NCBI GenBank assembly: GCA_037043455.1
Contig: JAWPHD010006775.1
Coordinates: forward strand, 62,001-126,000
Origin: Cyrtodaria siliqua
Taxonomy: Eukaryota > Mollusca > Bivalvia > Adapedonta > Hiatellidae
Reading direction: 5' to 3'
DNA length: 64,000 nucleotides
The position numbers and the translations under genes are program-made. Below are positions 58,065-64,000 of this stretch, piece after piece. The stretch's first letter is position 1; each line of letters starts with the position of its first letter. Below the pieces are notes generated by a model. The model had not been told where the DNA came from. It saw only the letters and a list, made by a program, of their open reading frames with translations, and made no database searches.

Positions 58065-58639
58065 ACTAGTACACAAGTTTATTGTTGGTGGAGATAGTTG
58101 ATATCCTATAATTAAAGGGACTATGGCAATCTTGATTTGTTTAAAACCTTCGTCATTTTTTTTTGCAGCTAGTATATTTGTAATCATTAGAATAATTCAA
58201 ACCAAACTTTTTTAAACATTTGGTAGAATAACGAAGAAAACTGAAATCTCAAACTGTTATTTAATTATATGCAAGCAGGTTTAAAATCAAAATGATACTG
58301 GACTTATAAATCGAGATGCTAATTCTAACGCCTGATACAAACTTCAAGATTGCAATGTGTTCCTTTAAAATATAATCCTATAACTACTCAATTCACCAGT
58401 AATTCAGTTGATGACAGAAGGTAATTGTTCTATGGCCACACTCTGCAGCTAAGTGCAGAGAACATTTCAGAATTTCTCGATAACGCAAGCGCCTTCTTTT
58501 CTTGGAAATAATAGCCCTAGAAGCGCAAACAATACGTTTTGCCCCTGGAAGCATTTTGCAAAAACACCGAGCATAGCTAAACTTTAACTAACACATGAGA
58601 CGTACTTTCTTTACATCTAACTCATAAACGATGTTTGTC
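58065..58639. other. No gene seen
   Basis: AT-rich spacer. Confidence 0.4.
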
Positions 58640-58990
58640 TACAATCTTATCTTTTCGTGCCCTCAATGGTCTATTCTCTTGTTGCTTCTGCTTCTGCCAA
58701 GCATTTTTGTGTTTTACTTATATTGCCTATTAATGCTGCCTTGTTGGTTAGAGAATCATGGCGGAAAAGTCTTTATTTACATTGTTCCGTTTTATTTGGA
58801 TGATAATAGGGTAAGTGTGAGGTTTGGTGCACCCTAGAACCTGGTTTAAACTCCAGCGGCCTTTCTACCACTGACCGTTCCAAGGCGGCAGCCCTATTGG
58901 CAACCATTTTTGTGTTTGTGACGTCATTTGCCCTTATTCTATATTAACATTGCCGTTCATGTTTGTCGTTTTGCGTGTTTTTTTGGGTTT
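58640..58990 (+). repeat. Penelope-like family 3' UTR fragment (m)
   Basis: CTTTTCGTGCCCTCAATGG through GATAATAGGGTAAGTGTGAG to GTTTTTTTGGGTTTACTG; 5' truncated and diverged at the 3' end. Confidence 0.75.
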
Positions 58991-59112
58991 ACTGTGTTCT
59001 GTGAAAATAAAGTATTAACATAGATCAGAGCGATGTCTTATGCGGTGGATATAAAATGTCAATTAGGCACACTGATGTTAAGAACGGAAATGAATGTGTC
59101 TGGTAAGATATA

Positions 59113-60005
59113 CTAAAGGAAAAAGGAAACGCAACTCGGGAAATTCCGCTATATAATTGATATACTGCACACTTAATACCATATAATATTCCAGAGAAAT
59201 ACCAAGGTGTTTTGTAAAAACAAGGTTGCCATTAGTGGTTTATTTTCTTGTTGCTCTGGCCTCTGCCAAGTCATTAAGTACCTTCATTGTGGCTTTCTAG
59301 GCTATAGTTTTTTGTATTATATATACACGAGCATGTTTGTGTTTTACTTATATTGCCTATTGATGCTGCCTTGTTGGTTAGAGATTAGATCATGGCTGGG
59401 ATTTCTTTATTTACAATGTCCTGTTTTAATGGGATGACAGTAGGGTAAGTGTGAGGTTTGGTGCACCCTAGAACCGGTTTAAACCCCCAGTGGCCTACTT
59501 TGTCACTGACCGTCCCTTTTGTGTTTGTGATGTCGTTTGCTTTTATTATTACTTTTGCCTTCTTGTTTGTCTGTTTGCATGTTTGTTTCTGTGTTTTGTG
59601 GTTGACTGTCCTCCTTGAATGCTACTTTCCCTGTCCGATCTTTTTATATTTCTTTGTAGGTAGATAGAAAGGCCGAACCTGTGCCGCTGTAGATGATTTA
59701 ATCACAGTACACATGGTTACAGGAAATTCACAAATTGTGAGTTCTGATTTGCAAATTTGAGCCATTTCAATAGTGTATTTTATGTAAAGCGATTGGAAAA
59801 TTTACATACTAAGTGTTCTCACCTGCTTGCGTTAAACGCATATTCGATCGATACTAGAACTTTGAAGGGATAACATTTGGTGTGTTAAATGTTGTTTACG
59901 TATGTGTTTCCGAAAGGACAATTCTAATGTAGCCATGTACCAGAATCATATTAAACATACAGTATATAGAGTGAATTCCCAAGCTGCGTTTCTTTTATCC
60001 TTTAG
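59113..60005. mobile_element. Tc1/mariner-type MITE split by a Penelope-like fragment
   Basis: Inverted ends (left CTAAAGGAAAAAGGAAACGC, right mirror ending TCCTTTAG) with TA on both sides (59111-59112, 60006-60007). The TIR core GAAACGCAACTCGGG is shared with the MITE at 321-787. The insertion at 59228-59655 accounts for nearly half the length. Confidence 0.75.
59228..59655 (+). repeat. Penelope-like family 3' UTR fragment (n)
   Basis: Well-preserved 3' UTR from TTTATTTTCTTGTTGCTCTG to CCGATCTTTTTATATTTCTTT; inserted in the MITE. Confidence 0.85.
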
Positions 60006-60007
60006 TA

Positions 60008-61857
60008 TGCAACAAGATCTGGTCGTTTACGTAAACAACCCATGTAGATAAAACCGAAATGTTCTAAATATGTGTTTAGCTCCCGTGACTTGATCTATTT
60101 TTTTCTCGTCTTCGAAGAATGATGGCGACACATAGGTGTCGCTTTGAGGCCTCGATGATAGCGACATCAACATTTAAGTTAACGTGTTTCATTTCAGTAT
60201 TTTACAAGCAACCTAAACTATTCTGATACGTACAGCTATGGGTAAATACCTCATCGTATCTTGGGTGTATCTCTAATAATTTACGTATTCAGGTTTAGCA
60301 AATATCTCTTTGTTTGACGATGACTATCTTTGAAACTGGAATGATTAAATATTCAATATTGACCTTAATTGATATAAAAATGACAGAAAAAAATCTGATA
60401 CGTGCAGCTTCGGGCAAATATATCATCGTATCTGTGAGAATAATTATATACTATACTATTCCTTAAGGATTTACGTGTAGCATGTATCTCTCTTTTCATT
60501 TTATGTAATGCTGTTCATAGACTTTTTTCTTCAGTTTTATGATAATTGTACACTGTCATTTGCTAACAGCTATTTATTCCGGGGGATTTGTCATGCAATA
60601 GCCGTTTATGCATTACATCGCAGTAATTATCAGAAATAATAACATGTTTACGCTTCACCGACCCTTTATCTATAATTATCTATAATCTACTCGTATGCTA
60701 TTGTAGGGTCACCCACAGACGTTATAATGACATGATATTGACTTGTAAATCTTCCTAATTATAATTGATGTCTAAGGGCTGGTTTATCGCGTTTTCATGT
60801 TACTGATATACAAAATAATGTTTATTTCCAATTTTCATTCCCAAAATGTATGCAAATACAGTTTATCTAGCAGATATTGATGCTACTACTCTAAGTAATA
60901 TCCATAAGAAACTGTTTATAAAATGTGCCACCAGTTTATATTGTTAAAAGTTTACTCGAAAGTAGCTCCCATGCTTGACGTTCAGCATATACACAATAAC
61001 AGATAGTGCTCACTGCTCATGTTGCTTGAACTGATCGTTCATGTGACTGCCTGGAGTATCATGATGTGTCTACGACTTAGTATTCCAGTGTGGCAGCACT
61101 ATTTAGTTTAGCATTGATGTGATCCAAATAATAATATAGACATGACAGACGTGATGAAATGAAACTTGAAAGCAACTTTAATCCATGTACACGCACGCAC
61201 ACACATATGTGATTAAATATACACAGTATTTGATTACATATAAGTGTTAACTTCTATGATTATAGCAAAGTTACATAGAAAACAGTCAGGCGTTGGCTGT
61301 TATAAACATGTATAACCTAGAAACGTTTTATTTACTATTATTTTGTTTATCAAACAAAAACTGCGTTCTAGCACTTGTTGAGCGTACATTTGCAAGACCA
61401 ATCCTTGTGAGCCATTCCCAAACTCAAGTCTCCAATCCGGATATCAGCTAAATAGTGTCTGTAGTTATTAGCATTGACACAAACCTAGGATTGCCTGTTA
61501 ATGCAAGAGTTTCCAAATTAAGTTAAATGTTGTCTGCTATATACGGATTCTCGAAATAATTTAAACACATCATCAACAGCATAACGAACGCGGCATTTAA
61601 ACCAAATCGCAGATACCAAAATGGCTTCAAAAGCTACTGCTTCGAATTGTATAATATGTTCACCCACTGAACCTCCTAATACTTTTATAACACATATTTA
61701 CGAAGTTTCAGATGACGTATTGTGTACTATTATAAGTTAGGCTTTCTAATTCTAGAATACAAGTGTCAATAGAGACAAACACGTGTGAACAATAAAGCAT
61801 CTTATTTAAGCGTTTCTTTTGGGCGTGTAACCAGAGTTCACAAATCATTATGTGATC
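60008..61857. other. No gene seen
   Basis: AT-rich; a short CA-rich run (ACGCACGCACACACATATG) near 61190. No splice-bounded exon recognised. Confidence 0.4.
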
Positions 61858-62272
61858 ATTCCAAACGGAAACACATGTGAGATATCTCTACATCACTCCA
61901 AACGGAAACATATGTGAGATATTTCTACATCACTCCAAACGGAAACATATATGAAATATCTCTACATCTTTACATCTCTCCAAACGGAAACATATGTGAG
62001 ATATCTCTACATCACTCCACACGGAAACATGTGTGAGATATTTCTACATCACTCCAAACGGAACATATGTGAAATATCTCTACATCTTTACATCTCTCCA
62101 AACGGAAACATATGTGATATATCTCTATATCACTCCAACCGGAAACATATGTGAGATATCACTAAAACACTCCAAACAGAAACATATTTGATATATCTCT
62201 ACATAACTCCAAACGGAAACATATGTGGATATCTCTACATAACTCCAAACGGAAACATATGTGAGATATTTT
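61858..62272. repeat. 37-bp minisatellite, about 11 units
   Basis: Unit consensus ACTCCAAACGGAAACATATG plus TGAGATATCTCTACATC. About eleven units with point changes. Two share an 8-bp insertion (ATCTTTAC near 61965 and 62085), so a two- or three-unit block was duplicated as one. Confidence 0.9.
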
Positions 62273-62818
62273 TACTTATTGGCCAGAACTTAAATAACAT
62301 ATTGCGATTGATGCAAGCAAATTACATAAGCCGACTATTCTAGCGTTTTAATTGTAAATGCCAATAGTACGACCTATTTTCATGTCAGTTGTTGAGACTA
62401 GACATTGGTCAATATAAACTTATGCTTACTACACTTTGTATAATTATGACATATCCCCATGATTGAAGATCGGGAGAGAAAAACAGATGTTAAACCTTTA
62501 TACAACAATCACGAGATATGTCCGGCCAATGAACTCCGTGTCGGTTATCAGAGAAATGAGAGTAATGGCGCTATTGGGGATGGCGCTTTACAGTATAACC
62601 GCTGTTCTTTTTATTATTGTCAATTTAGGAGTATGTCTTTGTTTTGTTTTTTTCAGCTTAAATCAGGACTTAACAAATAACTATTTTCTGCTTTTTCTAG
62701 AACGGAAAAACACTAATGGATGTAGATACATGAACGGGACGTAATAGTTGGCCATTACATAAGTAGACCCTTTAACGTCTGTATATTTCTAGTAAAAATA
62801 CTATTGGGTTCCGGTTTA
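62273..62818. other. No gene seen
   Basis: Two overlapping plus-strand frames at 62459-62744 have a hydrophobic middle, but no homologous domain or splice context is evident. Confidence 0.4.
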
Positions 62819-62819
62819 T

Positions 62820-63260
62820 TTCCGACGAGCATGCGCAGCAGTCTAGGTATTACGCTTTAATGAACGCCATTTTGCGTTGGTGTACAGTATGTCGACGTTA
62901 TACGTTACACTGGACATTTCAAGCCATTATAATCATTGCAAAACCGTGGGCGAGAATTTTTTTGGGGGAAAGGTAAGTACCGTATGTAAGTTTTGGTAGG
63001 TAATATGGCACATGATGGTTTTGGTTGAAAAGTAGGTCATGCTTCACGGGGCTGTCCACAAGTTCATGAATCTGTGGCTTTAGCTTTGTGTAGTGTTGAG
63101 AACTTGTCACACACCATTACGGAGCTTATTTGATAAATATGTTGTGGAGTATCTATATGGATTTATAATATTATGTTGAGTGTGAAAAAGGTTGCCATAT
63201 GTAGGGCATGTTTGTTATTTTTTTTTTTGTGTTTGTTATTGTTTGCGCATGCGCACTTTG
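62820..63260 (+). promoter_or_regulatory. Candidate promoter with NRF1- and YY1-like sites
   Basis: GCATGCGCA at about 62829, CGCCATTTTGCG at about 62865 and a perfect TGCGCATGCGCA at about 63244. NRF1 and YY1 sites of this form cluster at animal housekeeping-gene promoters. The candidate first coding exon starts between them. Confidence 0.45.
62889..62972 (+). CDS. Candidate first coding exon, gene unknown
   Basis: ATG at 62889 opens 28 codons (MSTLYVTLDISSHYNHCKTV, then GENFFGGK) that run without a stop into a consensus donor AAAG/GTAAGT at 62973, phase 0. It lies just after a CGCCATTTTG motif. I do not recognise the protein. The next coding exon is not found before the window ends; a possible non-coding exon with donor GTAGGC ends at about 63488. 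Confidence 0.45.
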
Positions 63261-64000
63261 TCACAGTCATCTTGAAAACTGTATGCGTGTTGCTTTTGCG
63301 TGGTATTTTTATTTCAAGAAGGAAGTGTTACTGAAGATTTGATTTGAAAGGATAGGTGGGTAGATGTAACATTCATTTAGTGTGCAGGTGACGTAACTAT
63401 GGCAACTGCGTGCTCAGTTGAATTACACATTATTTGAGCAAGTGTGGGACCCAAAATTTCCCTAGAACTAGTGGAAGGAATGGACAGGTAGGCTTTCATT
63501 ACGCAATTAAACTGTAGTAACTTTCCATTGATCGGACCACCGTGAAGTCAAAGACAAAATGTATCACCATATCAGCCTATTGTTAAACAATGACTGGAAC
63601 TATGATACAGTTTGTGTCAATTTACTGGCGAACACGAAACTGGAAACCAGTCAAAATTGAACCATATGTACTTCCGACACGGAAGTAAAAGAAAATGAGA
63701 AAGTTAAATCGTTTATTGAACAACAGATGAATTTAATAAAACAATAAAGACTTAGATTTATATCCATCACATTAACTGAAAATATTTGAGATATAAATTT
63801 AGGTGTGGAGGAGTTGTGGCACAGGAAATTGCATCTTTTTGATTATTATTACCTTGGAACTTTTTAGTATTTATGAAGGACTGTAAGGGGACATTTTAGT
63901 GATGTTTTGTCTGCGGTCAAGTAGATGTTTACAAATACATACATTTTTTACACAGTCGTGTGCATTACTGACATTTCCACTCTTCCTGCGATATCTTGTC
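62973..64000. other. Putative first intron, no other gene seen
   Basis: A candidate exon at about 63388-63488 has an acceptor (TGTGCAG) and a donor (GTAGGC), but stops in the needed frame. The rest is AT-rich without recognisable content. Confidence 0.35.

Noticed and set aside
61951..62154. 67-codon frame
   Set aside because: Translation of the 37-bp minisatellite.
62459..62744. Small membrane protein gene
   Set aside because: The hydrophobic segment comes from T-rich DNA; two overlapping frames compete and neither has family support.

Overview
This is an AT-rich, gene-poor, repeat-dense stretch of an animal genome, most probably a bivalve mollusc. The evidence is intron-split genes with GT/AG junctions, a neuropeptide-type GPCR, several LINE clades, Penelope-like RT fragments, tRNA-derived SINEs, Tc1/mariner and hAT elements, and a repeat at about 43.3-43.96 kb that resembles a repeat I remember from bivalve genomes. 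The species cannot be named from the sequence.

Host genes. A CAPA/pyrokinin/neuromedin-U-type receptor lies on the minus strand. Its first coding exon (N-terminus and TM1) ends at 49595, and its second (TM2) is 71 bp at 16129-16199. The two join in phase across a 33.4-kb intron that holds most of the window; the remaining exons must lie beyond base 1. A candidate promoter and first coding exon of an unidentified plus-strand gene sits at 62.8-63.5 kb.

Main discovery. From 32466 to 47185 there is a 14.7-kb DNA transposon with 441-bp terminal inverted repeats that are almost identical by eye, flanked by a 5-bp target duplication (GTAAT). It carries a four-exon gene of about 1554 aa (33920-41059, plus) with a YqaJ/lambda-exonuclease-type PD-(D/E)XK domain. 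That domain appears to sit inside a larger RNase-H-like (DDE) transposase scaffold. A two-exon C2H2 zinc-finger gene (44628-45295) runs the other way. A second, decayed and internally deleted copy (52829-58059, 5-bp duplication TCTAA) keeps the inverted repeats, the last exon and the zinc-finger remnant, so the element is a real family with conserved parts. I cannot place it in a named superfamily.

Rest of the layout. 2.1-4.0 kb: 5'-truncated LINE. 5.1-12.9 kb: near full-length LINE (ORF1 with CCHC knuckles; EN-RT-RNase H ORF2; ATTC tail) with a 66-bp target duplication, interrupted by a hAT element (which itself holds a 153-bp MITE) and by a Penelope-like fragment. 13.8-22.4 kb: foldback elements, a 120-bp tandem hairpin repeat, and a LINE 3' end whose tail has grown into an ATTC microsatellite. 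23.2-26.6 kb: CR1-like LINE with an SGNH-esterase ORF1. 27.1-27.9 kb: seven copies of the palindrome CTGAATTCAG at about 110-bp intervals. 30.6-32.5 kb: largest Penelope-like RT copy, one of fourteen fragments of that family. 47-62 kb: SINE, mariner-type elements and a 37-bp minisatellite. Most retroelement genes here are broken; only the giant element's two genes and the GPCR exons look functional.
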